Both the position numbers and the translations under genes were made by a program. This document shows positions 1 to 6,430 of a stretch of DNA of 15,013 nt, in pieces (the first letter of the stretch is position 1; the number at the start of each line of letters is the position of its first letter). Below the pieces are notes generated by a model, which was given only the letters and a program-made list of their open reading frames with translations, made no database searches and had not been told where the DNA came from. Source of the DNA: a bacterium (GTDB lineage Bacteria; Desulfobacterota; JAPLJL01). The stretch spans positions 1 to 15,013 of the forward strand of contig JAQTNV010000072.1 in the NCBI GenBank assembly GCA_028713675.1, in the 5' to 3' direction.

Positions 1-326
1 GTTTTGAAAATCAGTTCCCGGGCTACGAGATCAGCATCGAGATCCCGGAGTTCACCTCGATCTGCCCCCGCACCGGCCTCCCCGACTTCGGGAAGATCAC
101 GATCGTTTACACCCCCGCCCGGCTCTGTCTCGAACTCAAGTCGCTCAAGGAATATATCCTCGCGTACCGCAATCTCGGGATCTTCAATGAAAACACCGTG
201 AACCGGATTTTAAAGGACGTGGTCCGGGCCGCCCGCCCTGTCCGGGCCCGGGTCCGGGGCGAGTTCAATCCCCGGGGCGGGATCAGTCTCGTGGCCGAGG
301 CCCGGCATCCCCGCCGGCAAAACTGA
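1..326 (+). CDS. queF: NADPH-dependent 7-cyano-7-deazaguanine reductase QueF (3' part)
   Basis: QueF reduces the nitrile of preQ0 to the aminomethyl group of preQ1 in the cytoplasmic pathway to queuosine in tRNA. The reading frame begins at base 3; the true start lies outside the window, and 107 residues plus a TGA stop are visible. The diagnostic stretch TSICPRTGLPDF (visible residues 18-29) carries the Cys that forms the thioimide with preQ0 (C21) and the conserved Asp (D28). It is followed by the ELKSLKEYI segment (44-52), which lies in the substrate-binding region of the family, and by RNLGIFNEN. The length fits the short, single-domain type of QueF with only the first few residues missing. 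The gene converges with the lytic transglycosylase gene, with 12 bases between the two stop codons. Family assignment is firm; nothing can be said about its promoter or upstream partners. Confidence 0.93.
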   Translation, partial: FENQFPGYEISIEIPEFTSICPRTGLPDFGKITIVYTPARLCLELKSLKEYILAYRNLGIFNENTVNRILKDVVRAARPVRARVRGEFNPRGGISLVAEARHPRRQN

Positions 327-355
327 ATTTTTGAATATTTAATCCTTCCGGCGGG
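310..355. terminator. possible bidirectional hairpin between convergent genes
   Basis: An 8-base inverted repeat (CCCGCCGG at 310-317, CCGGCGGG at 348-355) spans the convergent queF and transglycosylase stops, with a 30-base AT-rich loop. Each arm lies inside the end of a coding region, and there is no clean T-run straight after either arm. It could help end transcription from both sides, but chance in GC-rich DNA is a real alternative. Confidence 0.25.
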
Positions 356-1790
356 AAGGGGGAAAGATTTTCTCCTTCATCTGGTCGGCGATTCCCTGCG
401 CTTCCGACTTTTCCGGAAAATCCGGCTCCTCGATTTCGACCAGGGTCCGGTAGATCTCGGCGCGGTCGAGAACGCTTTTGACATATTCGACCACCGCCCC
501 GCACCGGCAATAGCCGCTTTTCGTATTCTGATAATATTCCTTCTCCGCGAGCAGGGGCAGGGTTTCCCGAATCCCCCCGATCCATCTTTTTGGGTTAAGA
601 CCTTTCTGCCAGGCCAGGTCCTGGGCGGCGCGGACATGCTCGGTCCCGACCAGGTATGCCGCCAGGGCAAAGTTCATTCGCTCCGCTTCGGGAACGTTTT
701 CGAAACTGTCCCGGAGCTGGCGGAGGTATTTCGCCCCGCCGCGGACGGCGGCTTCCGGTTCCACCGGGTTGGAGACCCCGAGGGCGTAGGCCGTGTTCGT
801 GGTCAGCTGGGTGAGCCCGAGCGCCCCGGTGAAGCTCTCGGCTTCGGGGTCAAACTGGGATTCCTCGTAAATCAGGGCAGCGAGCAGGGTCCACTCCAAC
901 CCGTTTTTCTCCGCGTATTTCCGGATCAGGCGGTCGTAGGGGCTGATCCGTCCCTTGTCCTTCATCTGCCAGTGAGCCTTGCGGTAGCGCGCCAGGGAGT
1001 AGACGTAGTACCTCCGCATGAGCATGTTATAAAACATGGAGCGGTAGGTCTTTTCCCAGAAACGGTTGGTCGCTTCGAGCAGGACCGGGGAATTTTTCCG
1101 GACCAGCCAGGAGAGGGCAAGATCGGGGGAGATCTCGAAGGCAATCTTCAGGTTGGGATGGTACTTGATTTCCAGCTCGGCCACGTGACTGTAAGCCACG
1201 GTGGCGTCGATCCTGCCTTCGGAAAGCAGAACCAGCACATCTTCGAGATCAAACTCGCTGGGGAGCGGAACGATCTCGATCTTCCCCTTGAGTCTCCGGT
1301 TCAGGGCCTGCACATGTTCCTGGAGGTGCATGTCCTTCCGGACCCAGATCTGGCGCCCCGAGAGGTCGAGCACGGATTTCAGGACCTCGTTATCCTTCCG
1401 GACCACCACCGCCACCCGGGTGAAATCGTAGGGACGGCTCGAGGCCACCCCGCGGGCTGACCGGATCTCGAGCGGGACCGAAGCGGCCACCAGGTCTCCC
1501 TTCCCGGCCCGGAGCCAGGGGATGAGATCGCTTTCCTTCGGGGGGATCACCACCTCGATCTTCAATCCCAGCTCTTCCGCGAACTTCCGGGCCAGCTCGT
1601 ATTCGAAACCCCGCTCCTCCCCCCGGTAAAGAAAAAAGCAGCTGTAATTGTTCCGGGTCAGAACCCGGAGAGTCCCCCGGGCTTTGATCTCGGGGAGATC
1701 GGACTGCTCATTGTTCCCGCAGGCAAACGGAGCCCCCAGCGCCAGGAAGCCCAGACCCAACATCAGAAATTTTCGCAGTGGGGAGATCAT
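339..1790 (-). CDS. MltF-like protein: substrate-binding domain plus lytic transglycosylase
   Basis: The likely role is cleavage of peptidoglycan in the periplasm by a lytic transglycosylase with an amino-acid-binding-protein-like regulatory domain, the layout of MltF. From the ATG at 1790 the product is 483 residues. A hydrophobic signal sequence (about 5-23) ends in Cys24, which could be lipidated, although PFAC is a poor lipobox. A type-3 solute-binding domain (about 38-258) shows the G-x-x-x-G-FEYELA and T-x-x-R/S-x-PYDF-type patterns. The SLT domain (about 284-440) has IYEESQFDP with likely catalytic E310, then TGALGLTQLT and ALAAYLVG. The open frame extends to an ATG at 1871, one base past the stop of the CoA-transferase gene, but that extension runs through a GTCATTCC-type repeat, so the inner start is preferred. 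Neighbours upstream on the same strand are acyl-CoA genes; no functional link is obvious. Confidence 0.85.
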   Translation of the reverse strand: MISPLRKFLMLGLGFLALGAPFACGNNEQSDLPEIKARGTLRVLTRNNYSCFFLYRGEERGFEYELARKFAEELGLKIEVVIPPKESDLIPWLRAGKGDLVAASVPLEIRSARGVASSRPYDFTRVAVVVRKDNEVLKSVLDLSGRQIWVRKDMHLQEHVQALNRRLKGKIEIVPLPSEFDLEDVLVLLSEGRIDATVAYSHVAELEIKYHPNLKIAFEISPDLALSWLVRKNSPVLLEATNRFWEKTYRSMFYNMLMRRYYVYSLARYRKAHWQMKDKGRISPYDRLIRKYAEKNGLEWTLLAALIYEESQFDPEAESFTGALGLTQLTTNTAYALGVSNPVEPEAAVRGGAKYLRQLRDSFENVPEAERMNFALAAYLVGTEHVRAAQDLAWQKGLNPKRWIGGIRETLPLLAEKEYYQNTKSGYCRCGAVVEYVKSVLDRAEIYRTLVEIEEPDFPEKSEAQGIADQMKEKIFPPSRRKD

Positions 1791-1810
1791 CTTCGTTCGG
1801 CCATCCCGGC

Positions 1811-1833
1811 TGATTCCTCGTGCGGAATGACGG
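1811..1833. repeat. remnant of a GTCATTCC-type palindromic repeat
   Basis: On the minus strand this reads CCGTCATTCC...GGAATCA, with a 5-bp stem (ATTCC/GGAAT at 1813-1828). It ends in the same GGAATGAC motif that closes the repeats near 5534 and 8445. It lies between the CoA-transferase stop and the preferred transglycosylase start. This is the usual intergenic position and argues against translation through it. Confidence 0.5.
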
Positions 1834-1872
1834 AAAGGGGAAAACCCCGCGGCCGGCTCGGGGGATTGCATG

Positions 1873-3063
1873 TCAGATTACTTTTTCTTTCCGAAGCTCT
1901 TGGATTTTTTCTTCGGAAAAACCCAGGACCGTCTTCAGGATCTCCCCGGTGTGCTGGCCGAGCATCGGGGGCGGGGCGAAGTTCTTCCCGGGATTTTCGG
2001 ACATCTTGATCGGGTTTCCCGCCAGGCGGAGTTTCCCTCCCCGGGGGTGTTCGGTCTCGATCAGCATTTCCTGGTCCAGTACCGCCGGGTCGGAAAAAAC
2101 CTGGTCGAGGGCGTTGATCGGGGCGCAGGGAACCCCGCTCTTTTCGAGCTCGGGAAGCCACTCCTCCGCGGGACGGGTCAGGAGGATGTCCTGGAGGATC
2201 TGCATGGTTTCCTCGCGGTTTTTCAACCGGCTCTCGGTGTCGTGGAATTTCGGGTCGGAGATCATGTCGGGCCGGGAAAGCACCCGGCAGAGGGAATCCC
2301 AGAACTTGGGCAGGTGGGCGTCCAGCACGATCCAGCGGGTCTTGGTCCGGAAGGCGGCATAGGGCACGAAGGAAGCGTGGCTCGATCCCGCCGGTCCCGG
2401 CACCTCTCCGGAATGCAGGTAATAGCCGGCATTGTAAGTCAGGAGCGAAACCATGGTGTTCAGCAGGGGAATGTCCACCAGCTGTCCCTGCCCGGTTTTT
2501 TCCCGGTGATGAACCGCCGCCAGCACCGCGGTGGCGGCCAGCATGCCCGCGGCGTGGTCCACGATCGAGATCCCCATTCGGAGGGGAACCCCTCCCGGCT
2601 CGCCGGTCAGGCTCATCCCCCCGCCCCGGGCCTGGAGCATGAGGTCGAATGCGGGAAGATCGCGAAAGGGGCTGTTCAGCCCGTAGCCGGTGATCGAACA
2701 GCAGATGATCCGGGGGTTGATCCTCTTCAGGCTTTCATAATCCAGTTTGAGTTTTTCCAGGACTCCCGCCCGGAGGTTGTCCATGACCGCGTCGGATTTC
2801 CGGACCAGTTCGAGGAAGATCCCCCGGCCTTTCTCTTTTTTCAGGTCGAGGACGATGGATTTCTTGTTCCGGTTGAAGCTCTGGAAATACACGCTGTCCC
2901 CGTGCACGAAGTGAGGCGGGGCGGAGCGGGCCGAGTCTCCGCCTTCCGGGGATTCGACTTTGATCATCTCCGCCCCCAGGTCTCCGAGAATCATCCCGGC
3001 ATAGGGGCCGGCGATTACCTGGGTCAGCTCGAGAATCCGCAGATCTTCCAGAGGTCTTTTCAT
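1873..3063 (-). CDS. CaiB/BaiF family (class III) CoA-transferase
   Basis: Class III CoA-transferases move CoA from one acyl-CoA to a free carboxylic acid, so this cytoplasmic enzyme probably activates or recycles an organic acid. From the ATG at 3063 it has 396 residues, the normal family length. The N-terminal Rossmann-like part has RILELTQVIAGPYAGMILGDLGAE (within 9-32) followed by IKVESPEGGD. Then come a VMDNLRAGVLEKLKLDYE stretch (93-110) and LPAFDLMLQARGGG, in which D140 is the likely catalytic Asp that forms the acyl anhydride. The C-terminal GVPCAPIN (310-317) and HP-x-x-G-x segments are also typical. A GTG at 3087 would add eight residues, but it lies in an inverted-repeat block and has no ribosome binding site, so it was not chosen. 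The substrate cannot be read from sequence. Two MaoC hydratase genes lie just upstream on the same strand, suggesting a shared acyl-CoA route. Confidence 0.93.
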   Translation of the reverse strand: MKRPLEDLRILELTQVIAGPYAGMILGDLGAEMIKVESPEGGDSARSAPPHFVHGDSVYFQSFNRNKKSIVLDLKKEKGRGIFLELVRKSDAVMDNLRAGVLEKLKLDYESLKRINPRIICCSITGYGLNSPFRDLPAFDLMLQARGGGMSLTGEPGGVPLRMGISIVDHAAGMLAATAVLAAVHHREKTGQGQLVDIPLLNTMVSLLTYNAGYYLHSGEVPGPAGSSHASFVPYAAFRTKTRWIVLDAHLPKFWDSLCRVLSRPDMISDPKFHDTESRLKNREETMQILQDILLTRPAEEWLPELEKSGVPCAPINALDQVFSDPAVLDQEMLIETEHPRGGKLRLAGNPIKMSENPGKNFAPPPMLGQHTGEILKTVLGFSEEKIQELRKEKVI

Positions 3064-3082
3064 TTTAAGATCAGGTCCCGGG

Positions 3083-3161
3083 TTCACCGTTCACGGTTCA
3101 AGGTTAAAACCGGAAAACATCCATATCATAACCGTGAACCTTGAACCGTGAACGTTTTTTT
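3083..3161. repeat. heptamer-based inverted repeat, 18-bp arms
   Basis: The left arm (3088-3105) and right arm (3137-3154) are perfect 18-base inverted copies around a 31-base spacer. Each arm is built of 7-base units: GTTCACC, GTTCACG, GTTCAAG on the left and AACCGTG, AACCTTG, AACCGTG on the right. A run of T follows the right arm on the plus strand, but both flanking genes run on the minus strand, so this is not an obvious terminator for either. It fills the gap between the CoA-transferase and the downstream end of the first MaoC gene. Confidence 0.8.
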
Positions 3162-3600
3162 ACACTTTCACCAGAACCGTCAGCTTCCCTTCCTGAACCA
3201 CTTCGCCTTTCTGGTTCTTGAGCTTCCGCTCGAATACCACTTTCCCGGCGTTTCCCTCCGGGGGCAGTTTTTCCGCTACCTTATTATGGAGGACAACGGT
3301 ATCCCCGAAAAAGATGGGAGCCGAGAAACGCCAATCGATGTTCACGTATCCGGATTCGGCGAGGGGCGGGCTGACCGAACCCAGGCCCGACATGATGGCC
3401 GCCCCCAGGAGCCCGTGGGCGATGTTTTTCCCGAAAATCGTGTGGTTCCGCCCGTACTCGGCGTCCACATGGAGTGGGTTGAAATCCCCGGAAAGCCCGG
3501 AGAAATTGACCACGTCGGCTTCGGTCACGGTCCTTCCCTGAGAGACAAACTCTTCCCCCACCTGGAGATCCCCGTAATGCAGTCTTCCTTCTTTATCCAT
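3160..3600 (-). CDS. MaoC-like (R)-specific enoyl-CoA hydratase/dehydratase, copy 1
   Basis: MaoC/hydratase-2 proteins have a hot-dog fold and add water to enoyl-CoA or remove it, usually giving the (R)-3-hydroxyacyl-CoA. The 146-residue product is the standard single-domain length. It carries the active-site motif SGDFNPLHVD (37-46), with the catalytic Asp (D39) and His (H44) and the Asn between them. The second family motif AHGLLGAAIMSGL follows (61-73). The C-terminal half shows the beta-strand pattern of the fold, including FSAPIFFGDTV. The start at 3600 is set by an excellent ribosome binding site (GGAGG, complement of 3606-3610). It lies upstream of the CoA-transferase and downstream of a paralogous MaoC gene. 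Separating gaps are full of repeats, so co-transcription is likely but unproven. The exact substrate is unknown. Confidence 0.92.
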   Translation of the reverse strand: MDKEGRLHYGDLQVGEEFVSQGRTVTEADVVNFSGLSGDFNPLHVDAEYGRNHTIFGKNIAHGLLGAAIMSGLGSVSPPLAESGYVNIDWRFSAPIFFGDTVVLHNKVAEKLPPEGNAGKVVFERKLKNQKGEVVQEGKLTVLVKV

Positions 3601-3617
3601 CTTATCCTCCGATCTGG

Positions 3618-3707
3618 TCTCTTTGGTCTATTTAGTCTATCTGGTCTGTCTCGTCTATCTGGTTTATCTGGTTTCTTTAGTTTCTTTAGTTTCTTTGGTT
3701 TCTTTGG
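3618..3707. repeat. tandem 9-base repeat, ten units
   Basis: Ten consecutive 9-base units run from TCTCTTTGG to TTTCTTTGG, following the consensus T(C/T)T(A/C)T(C/T)TGG or TTTCTTT(A/G)G. A further degenerate unit may lie just before. The later units (3672-3707) are nearly identical, the earlier ones more diverged, as expected of recent expansion at one end. It sits just upstream of the ribosome binding site of the copy-1 MaoC gene. Translation gives a low-complexity Leu/Val/Phe-rich peptide that is not a credible protein. Confidence 0.85.
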
Positions 3708-3709
3708 TT

Positions 3710-3740
3710 AACTCGAAACTAGAAACCCGAAACTCGAAAC
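3710..3740. repeat. tandem heptamer repeat (AACTCGA type)
   Basis: Four 7-base units (AACTCGA, AACTAGA, AACCCGA, AACTCGA) and a partial AAC are followed by seven T. The same consensus occurs in 11178-11208. It directly follows the 9-base repeat in the gap between the two MaoC genes. Confidence 0.85.
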
Positions 3741-3765
3741 TTTTTTTCTGGTTACTGTTTACCTG

Positions 3766-4218
3766 CTACTTCTTCTTCCGGTGCACCATCAGCAACGCGT
3801 CCCCGGTCTGGATCACCTGGCCGTCCTGGTTGATCAGCTCGCGGCGGAAGCGGACGATCCCGCGGTCATCCTTCTTGGTTTCCCGTTTTTCCACCACCGT
3901 CTGCCGGGAGTGGATGGTATCGCCGATCCGGAGGGGCTCCCGGAATTCCATGTTGAAGCCCATGAAAGCCATCGTCGCGATCGGGGCAATCGGCCTGCGG
4001 AGGCCCGAGGCGATCGCCACCCCCAGGAGGTCATGGCCGGTCCGCTCCCCCGCCGGCGAGCTTTTCCCGTAAGTCTCGTTCAGATGCTGGGGCCGGAAAT
4101 CCCCGGAGACGGCCGCGAACATCTGGACATCCGCCCCCGTGATCACCCGGGAATCGGTAAGAAAATTCTGCCCGACCTCCAGGTCCTCGTAATAAAGCCG
4201 GTTTTCCTCGTATCCCAT
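3766..4218 (-). CDS. MaoC-like hydratase/dehydratase, copy 2
   Basis: This is a second hot-dog-fold protein of 150 residues, clearly related to copy 1. Both begin with an L-x-Y-x-DL-x-VG segment and share the active-site region, here VSGDFRPQHLN (37-47), then GHDLLGVAIASGL (61-73). The catalytic Asp (D40) and His (H45) are kept, but the Asn of the usual GD-x-NP-x-H motif is Arg (R42). Hydration of an unsaturated acyl-CoA is the family expectation; the Arg may alter substrate choice. The start at 4218 has a strong AAGGAGG site (complement of 4224-4230). It is the first gene of the minus-strand block and is divergent from the barrel gene at 4359. The two MaoC proteins could form a heteromer or act on successive intermediates; either idea is inference. 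Confidence 0.9.
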   Translation of the reverse strand: MGYEENRLYYEDLEVGQNFLTDSRVITGADVQMFAAVSGDFRPQHLNETYGKSSPAGERTGHDLLGVAIASGLRRPIAPIATMAFMGFNMEFREPLRIGDTIHSRQTVVEKRETKKDDRGIVRFRRELINQDGQVIQTGDALLMVHRKKK

Positions 4219-4358
4219 GTTTTCCTCCTTATTTTTCAGCCCGTAAACTAATAAGGATTCTGATTATAGCTTCTTTATTTTTATAATATAATAATAAGGT
4301 ATATTTTCAGCCAATCCCCGCCCGGCGCCAAATCCGTCGGCCGGGCCAAGGAGGAAAA
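4219..4358. promoter_or_regulatory. divergent promoter region
   Basis: This 140-base AT-rich gap separates two genes that read away from each other, so it should hold both promoters. A perfect TATAAT occurs at 4282-4287 on the plus strand, in the right direction for the barrel gene, but no good -35 box is seen 16-18 bases upstream. The assignment is therefore tentative. Confidence 0.35.
4320..4354 (+). promoter_or_regulatory. hairpin abutting a strong ribosome binding site
   Basis: A 7-bp stem (GCCCGGC at 4320-4326, GCCGGGC at 4340-4346, 13-base loop) ends one base before AAGGAGG (4348-4354), which lies four bases before the ATG at 4359. The hairpin in the leader may protect the mRNA or tune translation. 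The ribosome binding site fixes the start; a regulatory role is inference. Confidence 0.4.
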
Positions 4359-5402
4359 ATGCGAATCCGAGGACTTAAATATTCAGCGATTGCTTTTCTC
4401 TTTCTGGGTCTTCTCATTTTCCCCTCCCATTCCCGGGCGGCGGAGACAACCGGGGAGAAAACCGACCTGAAAACCGAGCAGACCTCCGGTCCGAAAACCG
4501 ACGGGAAAACCGATTTGAAAATCGAGGAGAAATCCGGCCAGAAAACCGATGATAAATCCAATCTGAACCCCGAGCAAAAACCCGCTCAGGAAACTGAGGG
4601 AAAACCCGGCCCGAAGAGCGATGGCCAATCCACTCCGAAAACCGAAGCCAAGCCGGCGAAAAAATACGATGGGCCTTTTGCCTTTGGAAAGCGCTGGGAT
4701 ACCGATACTTATATCGAGTTAGATGTGGTTTTCGACCGCTACTGGGGATCGTTTAATCAGGTGCTCAAAGGTAACCCCACTGGAGTCCGGCTCCGGAGGG
4801 GAGGAGACTGGAAATATGTCGCCTTCCATTTTGACCTGGCCGGAGGTTATGCCAGTTCCCTGAAGTCGTCGAAAGTCAAAATCAACGACGGGAACCTGGG
4901 TTTTGCGAATATGGAATTTCGCTTAAACGGCGTCCTCCCGGTTTTATACGGCGTTATGCTTCAGGCCGGCATCATGGACGAAACCTGGGGCGAGTTCGCC
5001 GAATATAAAACCCCGACTCAGAAAGAAGATAACATTTACATTGTCAACGGCCTGGGACCGAATGTGATGCTCAGTTTCTGCCCGATCAAATATGTTTCCC
5101 TGAATTTCGAATATTCCGCGATCCTGATACCGGCAGTCAGCAAACACTTTTATGGCAACAGTAATTTAAATGATGATCCCGATATCGAAGATTATTCGGT
5201 TTCCGACAGCAGTTACTCCACGGTGGAAGCCGGGATCACGGCCCGGCCGCTCAAGTATCTCGCCATCGGCGTGGCCTACGGCGAGAAAAAAATGTCGCAC
5301 CAGGCCGCGTATAAAGACAAATCCCACCCTCAAAATAACAGATCGGCCAAATTTAAAAGCTTAAACGATTACATTTTCTTGAATTTATCCTTCACTTATT
5401 AA
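4359..5402 (+). CDS. secreted protein with repetitive Lys/Thr/Asp linker and putative outer-membrane barrel
   Basis: I do not recognise a named family. The 347-residue product starts with a signal peptide (about 1-27, ending SRA-A). Residues 29-102 form a highly charged linker made of about four 16-residue units (27-42 partial, 43-58, 59-74, 75-90), rich in K-T-D, K-S-D and P-E-Q-K patterns. From about 103 on the sequence alternates polar and hydrophobic residues with many aromatics (for example TYIELDVVFDRYWG, KYVAFHFDLAGGYA, KYVSLNFEYSA). It ends in LNLSFTY, an aromatic C-terminus as found on beta-barrels inserted by the BAM machinery. A small outer-membrane barrel held off or tethered by a flexible, peptidoglycan-facing or surface linker is the best guess. 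It has a very strong ribosome binding site and its own upstream region, so it may be well expressed. Function and ligand are unknown. Confidence 0.75.
   Translation: MRIRGLKYSAIAFLFLGLLIFPSHSRAAETTGEKTDLKTEQTSGPKTDGKTDLKIEEKSGQKTDDKSNLNPEQKPAQETEGKPGPKSDGQSTPKTEAKPAKKYDGPFAFGKRWDTDTYIELDVVFDRYWGSFNQVLKGNPTGVRLRRGGDWKYVAFHFDLAGGYASSLKSSKVKINDGNLGFANMEFRLNGVLPVLYGVMLQAGIMDETWGEFAEYKTPTQKEDNIYIVNGLGPNVMLSFCPIKYVSLNFEYSAILIPAVSKHFYGNSNLNDDPDIEDYSVSDSSYSTVEAGITARPLKYLAIGVAYGEKKMSHQAAYKDKSHPQNNRSAKFKSLNDYIFLNLSFTY
4437..4628 (+). repeat. in-frame 48-base coding repeat (16-residue units)
   Basis: The linker region encodes about four diverged copies of a 16-residue unit, best seen as SGPKTDGKTDLKIEEK (43-58) and SGQKTDDKSNLNPEQK (59-74). 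The repeat keeps the reading frame, so copy number could vary without breaking the protein. Confidence 0.7.
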
Positions 5403-5414
5403 CGCGTACTTCGT

Positions 5415-5444
5415 TTGACACTTTCTTTTCTTCTTTTATGTATT
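5415..5444 (+). promoter_or_regulatory. candidate sigma70-type promoter upstream of folK
   Basis: A perfect TTGACA (5415-5420) is followed after 18 bases by TGTATT (5439-5444), a four-of-six match to TATAAT. It lies between the barrel gene and folK, in the right direction for folK. The transcript would carry the palindromic repeat at 5453-5534 in its leader. Confidence 0.35.
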
Positions 5445-5452
5445 TATCAGCC

Positions 5453-5534
5453 GTCATTCCCGCGAAAGCGGGAATCCAGAAAATAAATGGAATCCATGAA
5501 AAAAATCTGGATTCCGGGTCAAGCCCGGAATGAC
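5453..5534. repeat. paired GTCATTCC palindromic repeat (REP-like)
   Basis: Two 27-28-base units face each other: 5453-5479 (hairpin TTCCCGC-GAAA-GCGGGAA) and 5507-5534 (hairpin TTCCGGG...CCCGGAA). They start with GTCATTCC and end with GGAATGAC, so the whole 82-base block is also an inverted repeat. This is a widespread class of intergenic repeat whose translation gives spurious peptides such as HSGLDPESRF. Related copies lie at 8330-8446 and 1811-1833. Confidence 0.88.
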
Positions 5535-5614
5535 AACCTGGGAAAAGATATTTATAACGCACTGCCATGGCATCCCGGGATTTTACCCAATCGGTTGGCC
5601 GCCCTTCTAACTTC

Positions 5615-6136
5615 ATGACCAGGGTTTATCTCAGCCTCGGCTCCAACCTGGGCGAGCGGAGAAAAAATCTTCGGCTGGCCCTCCTCGAAATTTCCCGCCT
5701 GCCCGGGACCCGGGTAATAAAATCGTCGTCGATTTACAAGACCGACCCGGTTCTGCCTTCGGGTTCTTCCCTTCAACCGAAGTATTTCAATCAGGCAGTT
5801 GAGATCGAAACCCGGCTCGCTCCTCCCGCACTCTTGGACCGGCTTCTCGAAATTGAAAAAACACTCGGCCGCGTCCGGGGAAGAAAGAACGCATCTCGAA
5901 CAATAGATATCGACATTGTTTATTACGGCCGGAAAATCCTGGCCCAAAAAGGCCTGGCCATCCCCCATCCCCGGGCCGCGGAGCGCCGCTTTGTCCTTCG
6001 GCCGCTCTGCGAGCTCGATCCCCGGCTGCTCGACCCGGTTCACAAAAAAACCGTGGCGGAGCTCCTGAAGTCCGTGCCGGCAGATCAAAAAATCCACAAG
6101 CTACCCGGCCCCCTGCGTGTTCAAAGTAAAAAATGA
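5615..6136 (+). CDS. folK: 2-amino-4-hydroxy-6-hydroxymethyldihydropteridine pyrophosphokinase (HPPK)
   Basis: FolK transfers pyrophosphate from ATP to 6-hydroxymethyl-7,8-dihydropterin in folate synthesis, in the cytoplasm. The 173-residue product has the N-terminal VYLSLGSNLGERRKNL (4-19), the SSIYKTDPV segment, YFNQAVEIET, the EIEKTLGRVRGRKN loop, and RTIDIDIVYYG, whose paired Asp residues bind the two magnesium ions. IPHPRAAERRFVLRPLCEL follows, as in the family. The usual W-G-P-R before the Asp motif is N-A-S-R here, but the Arg is kept. The ATG at 5615 was chosen because the family begins right there; an in-frame ATG at 5567 would add 16 residues without similarity, and neither has a clear ribosome binding site. 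The next gene starts 15 bases downstream, suggesting co-transcription. The folate genes usually found beside folK are not in the window. Confidence 0.95.
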   Translation: MTRVYLSLGSNLGERRKNLRLALLEISRLPGTRVIKSSSIYKTDPVLPSGSSLQPKYFNQAVEIETRLAPPALLDRLLEIEKTLGRVRGRKNASRTIDIDIVYYGRKILAQKGLAIPHPRAAERRFVLRPLCELDPRLLDPVHKKTVAELLKSVPADQKIHKLPGPLRVQSKK

Positions 6137-6151
6137 TGTTAAATTGATACA

Positions 6152-6397
6152 ATGAGTCGTTCCCTTGTTTTTATCCTGCTGATTTATATCGTTTACCGGC
6201 TTTTCAGAAAAAAAGAGCCCCGCCGGCAAAACCGGGACAGTTCCTCACCCAAGGAGCTGATCCAGGACCCCCAGTGCCGGACCTATTTTCCCAAGGATAA
6301 AGCGCTGCCCCTGAAATCCGACGGGGAAACCTTATATTTCTGCAGCGAGGAATGCCGGCAGGCCTTCAAATCCGGGAAAAAAGAACCGGCAGATTGA
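6152..6397 (+). CDS. small membrane-anchored PP0621/TRASH-like Cys protein
   Basis: This 81-residue protein has an N-terminal membrane helix (about 4-17), a basic Arg/Lys linker (18-27) and a C-terminal Cys motif. The motif is DPQC (39-42), then FCSEECRQAF (63-72), with C42, C64 and C68. It matches the pattern of the short PP0621 family and of YHS/TRASH-type metal-binding fingers, which bind or sense metals; the metal and partner are unknown here. The Cys part should face the cytoplasm because the basic residues follow the helix. It starts 15 bases after folK, and an SCP2-like gene begins 33 bases after it. Such proteins are common in Gram-negative genomes but none has an established role that I can apply. 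Confidence 0.8.
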   Translation: MSRSLVFILLIYIVYRLFRKKEPRRQNRDSSSPKELIQDPQCRTYFPKDKALPLKSDGETLYFCSEECRQAFKSGKKEPAD

Positions 6398-6430
6398 GAT
6401 CGGGAATAAGAAAGGGTTAAGATTTTCCAA

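Noticed and set aside
636-1460. Long plus-strand open frame of 274 codons antisense to the transglycosylase gene
   Set aside because: It is a mirror of a well-supported gene in GC-rich DNA, has no recognisable motif, no ribosome binding site, and a low-complexity composition rich in Gly, Val and Pro.
1870-3144. Plus-strand open frame of 424 codons opposite the CoA-transferase gene
   Set aside because: The minus strand carries a full CaiB family protein with its catalytic Asp. The plus-strand product has no family features and arises from codon bias.
3623-3711. Hydrophobic Leu/Val-rich peptide that looks like a membrane helix
   Set aside because: It is the translation of the 9-base repeat and is low-complexity in every frame.
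5392-5616. Minus-strand 74-codon frame containing HSGLDPESRF and FWIPAFAGMT
   Set aside because: These peptides are the translation of GTCATTCC-type intergenic repeats, not of a gene.
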